Shown: positions 1-9,014 of the stretch, piece by piece
How the letters are laid out: the number at the start of each line of letters is the position of its first letter
Numbering within the stretch: position 1 is the first letter of the stretch
Origin: Paenibacillus dendritiformis
Lineage (GTDB): Bacteria; Bacillota; Bacilli; Paenibacillales; Paenibacillaceae
Length of the DNA: 64,000 nt
Direction: 5' to 3'
NCBI RefSeq assembly: GCF_021654795.1
Contig: NZ_AP025344.1
Location: 4,898,501-4,962,500 of the forward strand
The notes under the pieces: generated by a model
Told to the model about the DNA's origin: nothing
Database searches by the model: none
Seen by the model: the letters and a program-made list of their open reading frames with translations, nothing else
Position numbers and translations under genes: made by a program

Positions 1-402
1 ATCGGAAAATCCTTGCAAATCCGCATCCTGCTTCATCTGTTCGAGCAGGACAGGCCCTATATCCCGCTCATACTCATGCATGTACGGGTTCGGCCTCATG
101 ACCAGATCCCGGAACAGCCCGCTGTATTCCCTGGCGAACCGGAGGCTGGCCGCCCCGATATCATAGAACGGATTGCCGGTGCTCATATCCTCCAGCATCT
201 GTTGGCTCACCTGGCCCGTCTTCTTCATCACCTCCTGAATCAATTCCTCCGCATCTTGAAAATTGACATAAATCGGAGCAATCGAGCTCCCGAGCCGATC
301 CGCGACCTTCCGAATCGTGATGCTGGCGAGACCTTCCATCCGCGCAATCTCAAAAGCCGCGTCAATGATTTGCTCCCGCGTAAATTTCTTTTTAGGCGCC
401 AT
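1..402 (-). CDS. TetR/AcrR-family transcriptional regulator (3' end outside window)
   Basis: The reverse strand encodes a protein starting MAPKKKFTREQIIDAAFEIA, followed by ITIRKVADRLGSSIAPIYVNF. This is the typical N-terminal helix-turn-helix of TetR repressors, at about residues 8-55. Only about 134 residues lie in the window, so the ligand-binding domain is cut off and the ligand cannot be guessed. The start at 402 is supported by an AAGGAG ribosome binding site just upstream. A 20-bp near-perfect palindrome lies 18 bp upstream of the start, as expected for an autoregulated TetR gene. The target gene is probably outside the window. Confidence 0.85.
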   Translation of the reverse strand, partial: MAPKKKFTREQIIDAAFEIARMEGLASITIRKVADRLGSSIAPIYVNFQDAEELIQEVMKKTGQVSQQMLEDMSTGNPFYDIGAASLRFAREYSGLFRDLVMRPNPYMHEYERDIGPVLLEQMKQDADLQGFSD

Positions 403-420
403 TGTTTTCTCCTTACATAT

Positions 421-440
421 CATTTGATATATATCATATG
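421..440. promoter_or_regulatory. Palindromic operator upstream of the TetR gene
   Basis: The 20 bases CATTTGATATATATCATATG form an inverted repeat with one mismatched pair around a perfect TGATATATATCA core. Position (18 bp before the TetR start) and symmetry suggest the operator of that regulator. This is inference from layout. Confidence 0.55.
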
Positions 441-581
441 TTAGTTATTATTATACCTTCTGGTTCTGATTTGTAAATATTTCCTTGGGCATCACTTGGA
501 CACAAAAAAAGAGCGCCAGAATTCACCCCATTTTGTTGCCATATCTTCACAGTTGCAAATGTAAAATTACGGAATTGATGG

Positions 582-587
582 TATAAT
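582..587 (+). promoter_or_regulatory. Possible -10 box for the pilin-like operon
   Basis: A perfect TATAAT lies 59 bp before the first pilin-like gene. No good -35 hexamer sits at 17 bp (TTGCAA at 553-558 is too far), so this is only a candidate. The rest of 443-645 shows no gene. Confidence 0.35.
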
Positions 588-645
588 CAAATCAGCTCTA
601 CCTCTTTGACTTCCAGCCTAATTTGTGTGAAGGCGGTGCTTTCGC

Positions 646-1098
646 ATGTCCGCATATCGATTATTAAAGCGCTTTACTCCCCGACTGCGCCGACGTGACG
701 GCCTGACGCTGGTTGAGGTGCTGGCGGCTACGGTCCTATTAAGCCTGCTGCTTGTCCTGTTCGTCTCCTTGAGCGGGTTCGTGCAGACGACAGACAGGTC
801 CGTGAGCCGGGCTCACGAAGCGGCCTCGATCGCGGAATCGCTTGTCCATCAATATCGCGCCAAGCCGCTGTCGATTGGCAGCGGAATCACCCTAGATGGC
901 GTGAAGGCCCGCTCCGGCCAGAAGCATCAGTATCAAGCCTATATCCATCCGCTGCAGCCCTACGTGGACGGCGCGGCCCCGGCGGCCCGGACTGCCGGGC
1001 ACAAGGCTGTCGTGCAATCGATCGTCTACCTTGACGAACCCTCATATGAAAATAAGCCGATGCTGCTCACGGTTACCGTGTCATGGGAGGAATCGTAA
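646..1098 (+). CDS. Prepilin-like protein (PilV-type minor pilin)
   Basis: A 150-residue protein with a basic leader ending RRRDG, then LTLVEVLAATVLL, a prepilin peptidase site followed by a hydrophobic helix with Glu at mature position 5. This is the class III signal of type IV pilins and pseudopilins. The remainder is a small globular domain without a recognisable name. It is the first of three consecutive + strand genes that probably encode minor pilins or a tip complex. The next gene starts within its stop codon (TAATG), indicating translational coupling. The prepilin peptidase is encoded about 5 kb away on the other strand. Confidence 0.8.
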   Translation: MSAYRLLKRFTPRLRRRDGLTLVEVLAATVLLSLLLVLFVSLSGFVQTTDRSVSRAHEAASIAESLVHQYRAKPLSIGSGITLDGVKARSGQKHQYQAYIHPLQPYVDGAAPAARTAGHKAVVQSIVYLDEPSYENKPMLLTVTVSWEES

Positions 1099-1763
1099 TG
1101 CGCTTCTCATTCTTCATTCGGAATGAACGAGGTCTGACGCTGCTGGAGTTGTTGGCGTCTCTCCTGCTTACGGCCGTTATCCTTGGCGGGGGCCTGGCCT
1201 TCTGGTGGAGCCTGCAGACCAGCACCGATATGGTGGCTGCTTCGCAGCGGCAGGAGGCGTCTATCCGTTGGACCGCCAAGCAATTCCACCATCTGATCTC
1301 AGAGGCCTCCGCCGCCGTTCTCGTAACCCGGGAGGAGATTCGGCTGCGAATCGGCCAGCAGTACCGGGCCGTCCTTCATGACTCGGCCGCAGAGGAGTGG
1401 CGGGTGTACGGCTTCAAGCTTACTCCCGGCAATGCCGACAGTTCCGGCCTGTCGGAGGAGGAAGCCCTGAATAAGTTAGCCAGTACTTCCGTCACGCTCG
1501 CTTCGCACCCGGAACGATACGAATATATGTATTCCCTTGCCGACAACATGGCGAACCCTCCGCGCATCCGCATCATTCAGCTTCCGGATGGTTCGAAGGT
1601 CGACTCGACCGCACTCCCGGCTATCGCCAAGGCGGGCAGCCTGCTTGAGGCCGAGCTGGATTTTCACACCGTCATTCGCGATTCGATGGGCCGCCCCGCG
1701 CTTGCCCCCGGCAATCCGCAAGCGCGCTATACGATGACGGCGAAGCTGATGCGGGACAAGTAA
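1098..1763 (+). CDS. Prepilin-like protein (PilW/PilJ-type minor pilin)
   Basis: A 221-residue protein with leader MRFSFFIRNERG and a cleavable helix LTLLELLASLLLTAVILGGG, the N-methylation/cleavage motif of type IV pilins. The start at 1098 is preferred over an in-frame ATG 15 bp upstream because GGAGG sits 8 bases before it and it overlaps the preceding stop by one base. The C-terminal part is an unclassified globular domain rich in charged residues. It is probably a minor pilin acting with the products of the flanking genes at the pilus tip. Confidence 0.8.
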   Translation: MRFSFFIRNERGLTLLELLASLLLTAVILGGGLAFWWSLQTSTDMVAASQRQEASIRWTAKQFHHLISEASAAVLVTREEIRLRIGQQYRAVLHDSAAEEWRVYGFKLTPGNADSSGLSEEEALNKLASTSVTLASHPERYEYMYSLADNMANPPRIRIIQLPDGSKVDSTALPAIAKAGSLLEAELDFHTVIRDSMGRPALAPGNPQARYTMTAKLMRDK

Positions 1764-1892
1764 GCTGCGCCGGACCGTTAAGCCGCTGCCATCCATATCC
1801 CGGCTGCGGCGAACCCTTGCGCGGCTGCATAGCTGCTCCGTCTTCCCTCTCAAGCGAGGGGGTGCATTTTATACAAGAAAGGGCCTGATATC

Positions 1893-3377
1893 GTGAATCG
1901 GTTGCATTCTTGCTTACGCATCCTGCGCCAGGAACAAGGCAGCGCCATGATGATCGTCTTCGTCTGCATGACACTGTTGTTCCTTGCGATCCCGCTTCTG
2001 CTGCAGACCGTCGGCGCCAGCGTCGCGCAGCAGCATCTCATCTCGGAGCAGCGCATCGCGCAGGAGCTGACGATCGGCAACATGGAAGGATATATTGCCT
2101 ACTTGAATAAGTACAGGAAGAGCATGAGCGGAGTCTCTGTCTCCCCGGCTCAGTACCGCGAGGCCTATGCAGGCATGGGAGACAAGACCGTGCAGACCGG
2201 CAGCGGCTGGTCGACCTCCGTCCATTTCCAGACATTTCAGCCAAGGTCCGATGAGGAATTTGAAGTAAAATCCGATCGCTTCTACATCCGGAGCGCGGCT
2301 TCGCTGCAGAAGGGGAAAAAAGAAATTGTGTATTCCTTCCTCCAAAAGCCGCGCTTCGGCGAGACGCAAGTCTCCCCCGATCCGAATGAGCGGGATTGCA
2401 TGCTGGATCGGATATTGCTGGAGGGCAGATTCTGGGATCAACATGACAGGGATCGGGAACCGCCGCTCGTTCTGCCTAACGGCTCCGGCATCGCAGATAT
2501 TACCATCAGCAAGCACGATAATTTGCAAGGGCCGATCGGCATCTATCTTGAAGAGAAGAGAAGCGAAGCCGCGGCCACAACGAAGCCCCCGGCTGATTAT
2601 GGATGTGAAGAATGCAGGAACGACCTGTCCCAAGCGGATAAGTTGGCCAATGTGCCCGATCGGACGATCGATATCGGGTCGGTCACGGATCGGACGCCGC
2701 CTCGCGGCCGCATTACGATCGGGGCCCGGGAGCGGAACTTGAATCTGGTTGGAACGAGTCTGACCTTTGATTCCTATGTCAACACAGAAATCTACGGGAA
2801 CCTGCATGTCTCCTCGCTGACGCTTCACAATGGGGGGCATCTCAACATACACGGCGATCTCATTATCGACGGTTCGCTGACCGTCAGTGACTGGAAAGAC
2901 GGCGACGGACTCCGCACCATCATTCAAGCGAAGCGCATCATCGTCAAAAACAGACTCGAGGTCAACGACAATGCCGAGGTGTTGGCAGGGGAGCTGCTCT
3001 ATGCCGACACGATGACGACGGCCGGCAACGCGACGGTCGGCGGAGACCGCATCGTCGTACGGGGAGACTTGACGGTGAACAACAAGATCTTTACGAATGA
3101 GAAGCTGACGCGCGACCTTATCGCAGGCAGCTTGCATCTCCAGGGCAACAATGCGTTCACCGTAAGCGGGGATATCCTGATCCAGCATGATCTGAAAGGA
3201 AATAACAACACTTCCCTGGAATTCGGCGGCTTGCTGGCGGTCGGAGGGAATATGCGGCTCGAAGGAAGCAATAACCGGCTCCGGCCGAGTCTGGACGGGG
3301 AGCAATCCTCCGGCATTATCATTGACGGAGGGATCTGTGTCGGCATTCCCGACTGGGAGCCGCGCCGCGAGCGGTAA
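1893..3377 (+). CDS. Membrane-anchored PilX-like protein with beta-repeat C-terminal region
   Basis: A 494-residue protein beginning at GTG. It has a short basic leader, then QGSAMMIVFVCMTLLFLAIP, a PilX-like N-terminal membrane helix without a clear G/F prepilin site. Residues from about 270 to 480 are a run of short strands spaced about 17-20 residues apart (NLHVSSLTL, DLIIDGSLTV, RIIVKNRLEV, DRIVVRGDLTV, DILIQHDL), the look of a right-handed beta-solenoid or bactofilin-like fold. The helix and position after two minor pilins suggest a pilus-tip adhesin or assembly factor. It ends facing the pilO end of the minus-strand pilus operon, 65 bp away. The exact role is inference. Confidence 0.7.
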   Translation: MNRLHSCLRILRQEQGSAMMIVFVCMTLLFLAIPLLLQTVGASVAQQHLISEQRIAQELTIGNMEGYIAYLNKYRKSMSGVSVSPAQYREAYAGMGDKTVQTGSGWSTSVHFQTFQPRSDEEFEVKSDRFYIRSAASLQKGKKEIVYSFLQKPRFGETQVSPDPNERDCMLDRILLEGRFWDQHDRDREPPLVLPNGSGIADITISKHDNLQGPIGIYLEEKRSEAAATTKPPADYGCEECRNDLSQADKLANVPDRTIDIGSVTDRTPPRGRITIGARERNLNLVGTSLTFDSYVNTEIYGNLHVSSLTLHNGGHLNIHGDLIIDGSLTVSDWKDGDGLRTIIQAKRIIVKNRLEVNDNAEVLAGELLYADTMTTAGNATVGGDRIVVRGDLTVNNKIFTNEKLTRDLIAGSLHLQGNNAFTVSGDILIQHDLKGNNNTSLEFGGLLAVGGNMRLEGSNNRLRPSLDGEQSSGIIIDGGICVGIPDWEPRRER

Positions 3378-3442
3378 TCGCAATAGGATAGCCGGAGGCG
3401 GGATGCCTCCGGCTCCTGTGCGTATATGGAGCAGACTCTCAC

Positions 3443-4198
3443 TCAGCCCGAGGCCCAAGCCTCAGAGCCGGGGGCGGCGTACACATGAATGATCACCTGC
3501 AGGTTGAAGACGCTTCCGCCGCCTTGGCGGGACTCGTCAGTGGCGTATGAATGCTGAATTGCCCAATTTTCCAGCCGATGGAGCCTCTCCTGGCGCTGCA
3601 GGCTGGACAGCCAGGACAGCCAGTCGTTGTACTCTCCGGCCCCATCCAGCTCATAAATCCACGCTTCCAAGGCCGGCGCAGCCTGTCCTTGCCGGGGCGT
3701 CTCTGCCTGACCCTCGCTTGGCGCCTCGCCGTATGAGGCGGATCCGTCTTCTCCCGCAGCCTGCTGCTCGCTGTTAGACGGGATAGTTGCCGCGGCACCC
3801 CCGCCGACCGCTTCGGCTTGCTCCCCGGCCGCAGGCAGCAGCCGCCGCTCGACGAAGCGAAGCTTCTTGACATTAATCCGATTGTCGCGGGATAACATTC
3901 GGAGCTGCTGCAGCCAACCGCTCTCGTCATGAACAGGGGGAACGAGGCGATGCCACTTGGCCCAATCCTGCGCGGTAACTCGCATCGGGTCAGGCTGGCT
4001 GCGAATCGCCGCTAGCCGCCTCTCCAGCATCTCTACATCCTCGAACTCCGTAAGCTGCGCGCGGGCTTCCCGGGCAGGAAGCCACGCCAGCAGGAAAAAG
4101 GCCAGCAGCCCGAGGCACCCGGCAATCCACACCAGCCACAAGGCCGCTTTTTTCTTCCGCAGCGAAGATGCCGCTCTCTTCCGTGTCATATCCGCCAT
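3443..4198 (-). CDS. pilO: PilO-like type IV pilus alignment protein
   Basis: A 251-residue bitopic protein: cytoplasmic basic N-terminus (MTRKRAASSLRKKK), one membrane helix at about residues 19-40, a short coiled-coil, then an extracytoplasmic domain with a low-complexity Ala/Gln/Glu-rich insert around residues 120-170. PilO sequences are poorly conserved, so the call rests on topology, size and position directly after pilM and pilN. PilM-N-O form the inner alignment complex linking the assembly ATPases to the platform. It is the last gene of the operon and its start lies one base after the pilN stop. Confidence 0.75.
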   Translation of the reverse strand: MADMTRKRAASSLRKKKAALWLVWIAGCLGLLAFFLLAWLPAREARAQLTEFEDVEMLERRLAAIRSQPDPMRVTAQDWAKWHRLVPPVHDESGWLQQLRMLSRDNRINVKKLRFVERRLLPAAGEQAEAVGGGAAATIPSNSEQQAAGEDGSASYGEAPSEGQAETPRQGQAAPALEAWIYELDGAGEYNDWLSWLSSLQRQERLHRLENWAIQHSYATDESRQGGGSVFNLQVIIHVYAAPGSEAWASG

Positions 4199-4199
4199 C

Positions 4200-4802
4200 T
4201 CACTTCGCCGCCTCCTTCACGACCCGCGGTTCCAGGATGATGAGGTAGTCCACTTCCAACAGCGGCTCTCCGGCCGGGAGCGGCTCCGTATCGCCGGACC
4301 ATTGCTGGAACCGCACCTCCTTCACGCCGTCCATGGCCTGCAAGCGGGCCTCATATGCGGCGGCGTCATCCGCGTTGCTCGTAACGAAGGACAGATGAAT
4401 CAGGTCTGCCGAGCTATCGGCTTCGACAGACGCACGCTTCCAGCGCAACGTCTCCGGCAGCCCTTCCGTCCACCGCCGCCACATGCTTTCCCAGTCCCGC
4501 CGCTCTTCCCGCAGCTGCCAAGACTCTCCCTCCAACTGCTGATAGATGAGGGTGGCGGCGGTCGGTTCCTTCTGCACTCTCGCTTCGGCAATCTCGCTTC
4601 TCAGCCGGCTCATCTCCGTCTCGATCCGCTCGGTCTCCGCGCGGTATTGCCATGTCGCGAACGCCAGGACCCCCGCCACTATCACGAACAGACCGGCACT
4701 CACTCCCGCATACAACGGGAAGCGCCGTTCCAGACGAGGGCGAACCGGCAGCAGATTGATACGTCCCGGGCGTCCGCCCGGCGCATGAGGAATCAAGTTC
4801 AC
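4200..4802 (-). CDS. pilN: PilN-like type IV pilus assembly protein
   Basis: A 200-residue protein starting at GTG, overlapping the pilM stop by three bases. The N-terminus contains RINLLPV, the conserved INLLP motif by which PilN binds the groove of PilM, followed by a membrane helix at about residues 33-55 and a coiled-coil plus alpha/beta domain outside the membrane. It joins cytoplasmic PilM to PilO. Gene order pilM-pilN-pilO agrees with this. Confidence 0.88.
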   Translation of the reverse strand: MNLIPHAPGGRPGRINLLPVRPRLERRFPLYAGVSAGLFVIVAGVLAFATWQYRAETERIETEMSRLRSEIAEARVQKEPTAATLIYQQLEGESWQLREERRDWESMWRRWTEGLPETLRWKRASVEADSSADLIHLSFVTSNADDAAAYEARLQAMDGVKEVRFQQWSGDTEPLPAGEPLLEVDYLIILEPRVVKEAAK

Positions 4803-5959
4803 GCTCTTCCCCCTCCCCCGCAGGCCAGACTAATGGGAACGGCGAACGGATATAACGGCGCTTCCAGCGAAGTCGCGAGCCCATCCGCCGCTTCCAGGAT
4901 AAACGTTGGCATTTGCAGCATCCGCTCCAGGACGGGACAGATGTGCCCAAGTCCGTCGATATCCCCGCAGAGAAAGACGAACTGAATCGGCTCGCTGTCC
5001 TGCGGCGAGGAGTAGCGGTAGAAATCAACCAGCCGCTCCAGCTCCAGCGCCAATTCTTCGCATAGCGTTTCCCAGCCCTTTTCTGTCGGCCATGCGCCGC
5101 CCCTTGACGAATCTTCTCCCCGCTTGCGCGAGATCGAGTCTGACTTAATAGACACACTCCGGGTCAAGCGAAGCTGTCCCCGATGGAATAAGAAAATATC
5201 CGTATGTCTCGCATGAATACTGGCGGTGACGTATGTACAAGCCTCCTCGGCCAGCGAGATGAGCGGCAGCAGACGATCGACAGCCAACGGCTTGATGTCG
5301 AAGGCGCGCGGCTGCAAGGAGGCCCCCTCCAGCGCATCGCGGTACCGGATCATCTCCGCCCCCGGCACCGCCGCCAGCAGGACGTTGCTCCGCGCCCCCG
5401 GTTGCCCTTGCGCCGGTTCACGGTGCAGCGCTCCGCGCACCCTGCGGCCTACCCGTCTCCATAGCCCGTGTTCCTCCCGCTCCATCACCCTCCCGGCTGC
5501 CGCTTCGTCCTGGGCGTCATGGCGGAGCGGAGGCGTGCTCGCCGCTTCCTCTTCATCCGCCGTCCCGCCCGGCTCTGCCGCATACATGACGAAGTCGTAA
5601 ATCGGATCGGAAAAAGGCAGCCGGGTCCGCAATTGAAGCTCCATGTCCAGCATTTTGCGGAGCTCGGCCCGCTCGGCGGAAGGGAGCTGATAATGGCGGA
5701 TCAGCACGATAGAGCTCGGAATCCCGAAATACACCTCTCGGGATTGGAACCCGGCCTGCCGCCATAAATCGGCGACGGCGGCGGTCAGCAGCCCGGGCTG
5801 CACGACCCGCCCTTCCTCCACGATGCCCGGCCCAAGCGGAACCCGCTCCGCCTGGGTCACTTCAATTCCTTCCGGCTGCTCGATTACCTCGGCGGCCTGC
5901 AGCCACGTATCGTTAATCTCCAGCCCTACTTTTCTCGAATGGTTCCTGCGCAGCTTCAT
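4799..5959 (-). CDS. pilM: PilM-like actin-fold pilus assembly ATPase
   Basis: A 386-residue cytoplasmic protein of the PilM/FtsA-like actin fold: KVGLEINDTWLQAAEV at the N-terminus is the phosphate-1 strand, followed by FGIPSSIVLIRHYQLP and the KMLDMELQLRTRLPF segment typical of PilM. An Ala/Glu/Arg-rich insert of about 65 residues near residue 140 is unusual in length. The start at 5959 is chosen because GGAGG lies 7 bases upstream; an upstream in-frame ATG would run into pilD. It is the first of the pilMNO genes, following pilD by 11 bases. Confidence 0.87.
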   Translation of the reverse strand: MKLRRNHSRKVGLEINDTWLQAAEVIEQPEGIEVTQAERVPLGPGIVEEGRVVQPGLLTAAVADLWRQAGFQSREVYFGIPSSIVLIRHYQLPSAERAELRKMLDMELQLRTRLPFSDPIYDFVMYAAEPGGTADEEEAASTPPLRHDAQDEAAAGRVMEREEHGLWRRVGRRVRGALHREPAQGQPGARSNVLLAAVPGAEMIRYRDALEGASLQPRAFDIKPLAVDRLLPLISLAEEACTYVTASIHARHTDIFLFHRGQLRLTRSVSIKSDSISRKRGEDSSRGGAWPTEKGWETLCEELALELERLVDFYRYSSPQDSEPIQFVFLCGDIDGLGHICPVLERMLQMPTFILEAADGLATSLEAPLYPFAVPISLACGGGGRA

Positions 5960-5970
5960 GCGTTCTCCTC

Positions 5971-6738
5971 CTAGACTGTCACGAGATAGTGAAGCATGGC
6001 GTCCAGAGCTTCTTGCCCGTACCAATACGCCCACCAGGCGCCCACGGCGATGAACGGCGCAAACGGCAGGGAGCGGTCCTTGCGGAAGCCCGGCTTGAAG
6101 CAGAGCATCATGCAGCCATACAGCAGCCCGAACAGACTGGCCGCGAACAGCGACAACAGCGCCGGAGCCAGGCCGAGCACCAGTCCGATAAACAGATACA
6201 GCTTAATATCCCCTCCGCCCATTCCCCCCTTGCTGGCGATCGCAAGAAGGAACAACAGCCCGGAACAGGCGATCGCCGCGAGCGCATAATTCCACCAAGG
6301 CAGCGGATGGCTGAGGATGCGCAGCAGCAGGCCCAGGCCAATCCCCCAAGCAATTATGCGGTTCGGTATGATGCGCCAATCGATATCGGTGATGACCACC
6401 GCGATCAAGACCGCGCTCAGCAGCGCGCCCGCCAAGGCTTCGGCGCTCCACGGCATGCGCCAGGCGGCGACGGCGAAGGCGGTGCCCGTAAGCAGCTCCA
6501 CCGCCGGATAGCGCGCGCGGATCGGATTGCCGCAGAAGCGGCAGCGGCCGCGCAGCAGAACATAGCTGACGACCGGAATCAGATCGTACGGCCGCACCCG
6601 CTCCCCGCAATCCGGGCAGCGCGAAGGCGGAGCGACGACCGACTCTCCGCGGGGCACCCGGTAAGCGACCACATTGAGGAAGCTGCCGATGCAGAGCCCG
6701 AACAGCGCGAAGCTGCCCACCCACAAGCCCAATTCCAT
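5971..6738 (-). CDS. pilD: Prepilin leader peptidase/N-methyltransferase
   Basis: A 255-residue polytopic membrane aspartyl protease of the GspO/PilD/ComC family that cleaves and N-methylates prepilins. Visible are CIGSFLNVVAYRVPRGES, the paired zinc cysteines CPDC and CRFC, and the two catalytic aspartates in ITDIDWRIIPN and GGGDIKLYLFIG (GxGD motif). The start at 6738 has AGGAGG at good spacing; ATGs further upstream lack a site. Its substrates here are the major pilin and the two minor prepilins at 646-1763. Confidence 0.93.
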   Translation of the reverse strand: MELGLWVGSFALFGLCIGSFLNVVAYRVPRGESVVAPPSRCPDCGERVRPYDLIPVVSYVLLRGRCRFCGNPIRARYPAVELLTGTAFAVAAWRMPWSAEALAGALLSAVLIAVVITDIDWRIIPNRIIAWGIGLGLLLRILSHPLPWWNYALAAIACSGLLFLLAIASKGGMGGGDIKLYLFIGLVLGLAPALLSLFAASLFGLLYGCMMLCFKPGFRKDRSLPFAPFIAVGAWWAYWYGQEALDAMLHYLVTV

Positions 6739-6759
6739 CCTCATCCCTCCTCTAAGGAA

Positions 6760-6783
6760 AAGGTAACTCTTGCGAGTTACCTT
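6760..6783. repeat. Perfect 10-bp stem hairpin upstream of pilD
   Basis: AAGGTAACTC-TTGC-GAGTTACCTT is a perfect inverted repeat with a 4-base loop, just upstream of the pilD ribosome binding site. Seventeen bases of it (6767-6783) recur in the same orientation at 7397-7413. It could be a processing or attenuation hairpin between pilin and pilD. Confidence 0.6.
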
Positions 6784-7440
6784 AAGACTGTCAACAATGG
6801 TTTTAGCGAGATAGGCCCCCATACACACGGTGTCATTCATCAATTCCCTGATAGCGGTCGAATTCCATTCCGTGAGAATCAATTCCTTCATCATTCAGTC
6901 GCGGCGAGCGGATGGCGATGATCCGCTCGGGCCCGAAGCCGCTCCGAAACGCCCTTCAAGGTCCGATTGGTTCAGTTCGCAACTACCTCGCTTTCTTCCA
7001 TCGTTCCCGCCCAGAATGGCCGCAGCTCCGGTCATCTACTCCACTATAGCTGCAGTAGCTCCCGCCACTCTAGTCATCTGCTCTCCAATACTGCAAAAAT
7101 GCAGCAATTTCATTGAGACGAGGATGCGAAAATAGGATTGCTGCAAAAATACAGCAATTTCCCTGCGGCAAGGCATAAATCGAATCCAAAATGGCGAAAT
7201 AATGTAATTTTGCAGGATTTCCTCAATATTTAGCCTCTTGAGGTTAAAAATGCTGCGCCTGTGCAGCATTTTCACGCGGGGAACCGCTTGCTTCATGCGC
7301 GGACCAACTTGCCCGAACCTAACCTGTTCGGCTTCCCCGGCCCCGCCCATCCTAAAAATAAACTAGTGACGGGACTTTTTCGAGAGTCTGAGGCAGCTCT
7401 TGCGAGTTACCTTTTGGGTGTATAGAAATGATTTAGGGCG
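6784..7440. other. Gene-free, repeat-containing spacer between pilD and the major pilin
   Basis: No convincing gene. It contains two copies of CTGCAAAAATrCAGCAATTT (7091-7110 and 7141-7160, 50 bp apart), a perfect hairpin AAAATGCTGC/GCAGCATTTT (7247-7256 and 7263-7272) that could terminate on either strand, and 16 bases (7204-7219) identical to 41449-41464 in the other repeat-rich spacer. Such interspersed elements are not coding. Confidence 0.6.
7397..7413 (+). repeat. Second copy of the 17-bp repeat CTCTTGCGAGTTACCTT
   Basis: Identical and in the same orientation as 6767-6783, separated by about 630 bp. It lies about 30 bases past the stop codon of the major pilin. Confidence 0.7.
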
Positions 7441-7591
7441 TTAGGGTGTGGCTGATTCTGCAGCGGGTGTATACCAGCCTTTAAAATCAACTAGTAATTT
7501 CTTGCTTCCTTTTTCAAAACTTACATAAACCTCAGTAAGTGTCTTTTTCTTAGAATTTACAGGTCTATCTTTTATATATCCTTTACTAATG

Positions 7592-7606
7592 GAATCAATT
7601 TCATAA
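7592..7606. repeat. Left terminal inverted repeat of the IS element
   Basis: GAATCAATTTCATAA; pairs with 9128-9142 and is preceded by target duplication AATG (7588-7591). Confidence 0.85.
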
Positions 7607-7661
7607 TGCATAATTACAAAACTGTAGATTAACCGAATTAAAGTATTTCCTTTTTTGAAAA

Positions 7662-9014
7662 TTATGCAGCTTGCTCTTGGAATTGACGATTTAAACGATC
7701 ACATGCTAATTTTATACAATTGTAAACCAAAGTAACCAAGTTAAAATGAACCTTAGCTTTTTGACCCGTTCGGTGTCTCACATTGTTCAATTGGAAGAAT
7801 TCCTTCAAGTAAGCATTCACTCTTTCGACTGCAGAACGTCTCTTAGCGATTTCTTTCCAATGCTTTGAGCCTCTGGCCGGGGCGGTATATTTTCTAAGAT
7901 CAGTTGTTATCTTCATTTTATAGACTTTCTGGCAAAGTGAATCATGCGCCAATGGACAGCTTTCGCATTCTTTCGGTCGAACATATTTGAGTGTTCCATA
8001 TTTTGAATCGTAGCTGTCATAACGATAAGAATGCTCCCTTACACAGGTTGGGGCGAAGTGTTCGTCAAATCCGTCGTGTTCTGGTTCTCGGCGACGGTTA
8101 TACGCAATTACAGCATGTGCCTCTGCTTCTCGAACTTGCTTGTATATAGGTTCATAATCGTATCCAGCATCCATGGTTGCGTACTTGAAACTGAAATTCG
8201 GATGCTGTGAAGCAACCCCTTTTAGGAGTGGAATGGCCGCTTTACCGTCATTCAAGCTTCCGGAAGAGAGCAAGGCTCCGAGGATATACTGACTCTGCGT
8301 TCCAATGGCAAGATGACCTTTATAGCCATACCAAAAGACATTTTTTCCATCACTATTTTTCTTGACTCCCCACTGCGGATCAAGAGGCATTTGATCTCGC
8401 AAAACATGGAATGATTCATTTAATTGAGCGGCAATTTCTTTTTCGAAGATTGGTTTTTGTTCCTCTTCTTCTTGCTTTTGTTTGAGCCAAGCTTCACGTT
8501 CGGCTTTTGTTTTTCGCCCACGCTTTTTTGGCTCAGGTTTTTCCTTTTCTTGCTTCGCAGGTGCCTGATCCCGAGCTTCGATATGGGTCGCATCGATTGC
8601 AACCGTATCGTCTGTAATGAATCCTTCTGCCATGGCTTGTTCGAGTAACTGCTCTTGCATGTCCTCCAGTGCATGGCTTTGGCTCATCTTGCGCACCAAC
8701 CGGGAATAGGAAGAGGCCGAAGGAATCGCTTCTGAAAGCATAAAGCCACAATCCATGCGGAATAAGATGTCATGTTGAAGTCTCTTTATTAAATCTTTAA
8801 TCGTAGGAATACGTTCAACGATTCTAACAATCAAGGAATAGACCATCGCCCTATAATTCACTTCAATGGGGGCACCATAAAAAGATGTTTTCCTGACCAA
8901 ACGCAAGATCGGAGTGATGTCGATTGTAGAAAAAATCTCACGAAAACGATCTTTTTGTTCCATCTCATAAAGCTCTTGCAGGGTAAATAAGCTCTCATGT
9001 CGAATATAGGGCAT
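7662..9014 (-). CDS. IS1182-family DDE transposase
   Basis: A 450-residue transposase. The N-terminal DUF772-type region is followed by a DDE RNase H-fold domain: first Asp in AIDATHIEARD, second Asp in ATMDAGYDYEPI, and the glutamate region KRRSAVERVNAYLKEFF with the Y/R/E/K signature. A Lys/Glu-rich insert near residues 155-190 is usual in this family. The frame is intact, so the element may be active. It catalyses cut-and-paste or copy-out movement of the element that breaks the pilin gene. Confidence 0.93.
   Translation of the reverse strand: MPYIRHESLFTLQELYEMEQKDRFREIFSTIDITPILRLVRKTSFYGAPIEVNYRAMVYSLIVRIVERIPTIKDLIKRLQHDILFRMDCGFMLSEAIPSASSYSRLVRKMSQSHALEDMQEQLLEQAMAEGFITDDTVAIDATHIEARDQAPAKQEKEKPEPKKRGRKTKAEREAWLKQKQEEEEQKPIFEKEIAAQLNESFHVLRDQMPLDPQWGVKKNSDGKNVFWYGYKGHLAIGTQSQYILGALLSSGSLNDGKAAIPLLKGVASQHPNFSFKYATMDAGYDYEPIYKQVREAEAHAVIAYNRRREPEHDGFDEHFAPTCVREHSYRYDSYDSKYGTLKYVRPKECESCPLAHDSLCQKVYKMKITTDLRKYTAPARGSKHWKEIAKRRSAVERVNAYLKEFFQLNNVRHRTGQKAKVHFNLVTLVYNCIKLACDRLNRQFQEQAA

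Noticed and set aside
1914..3458. 514-codon open frame on the minus strand
   Set aside because: Antisense shadow of the PilX-like gene; no recognisable protein features.
7036..7350. 104-codon minus-strand frame in the pilin-pilD spacer
   Set aside because: Composed of the dispersed repeats and a hairpin; no gene-like features.
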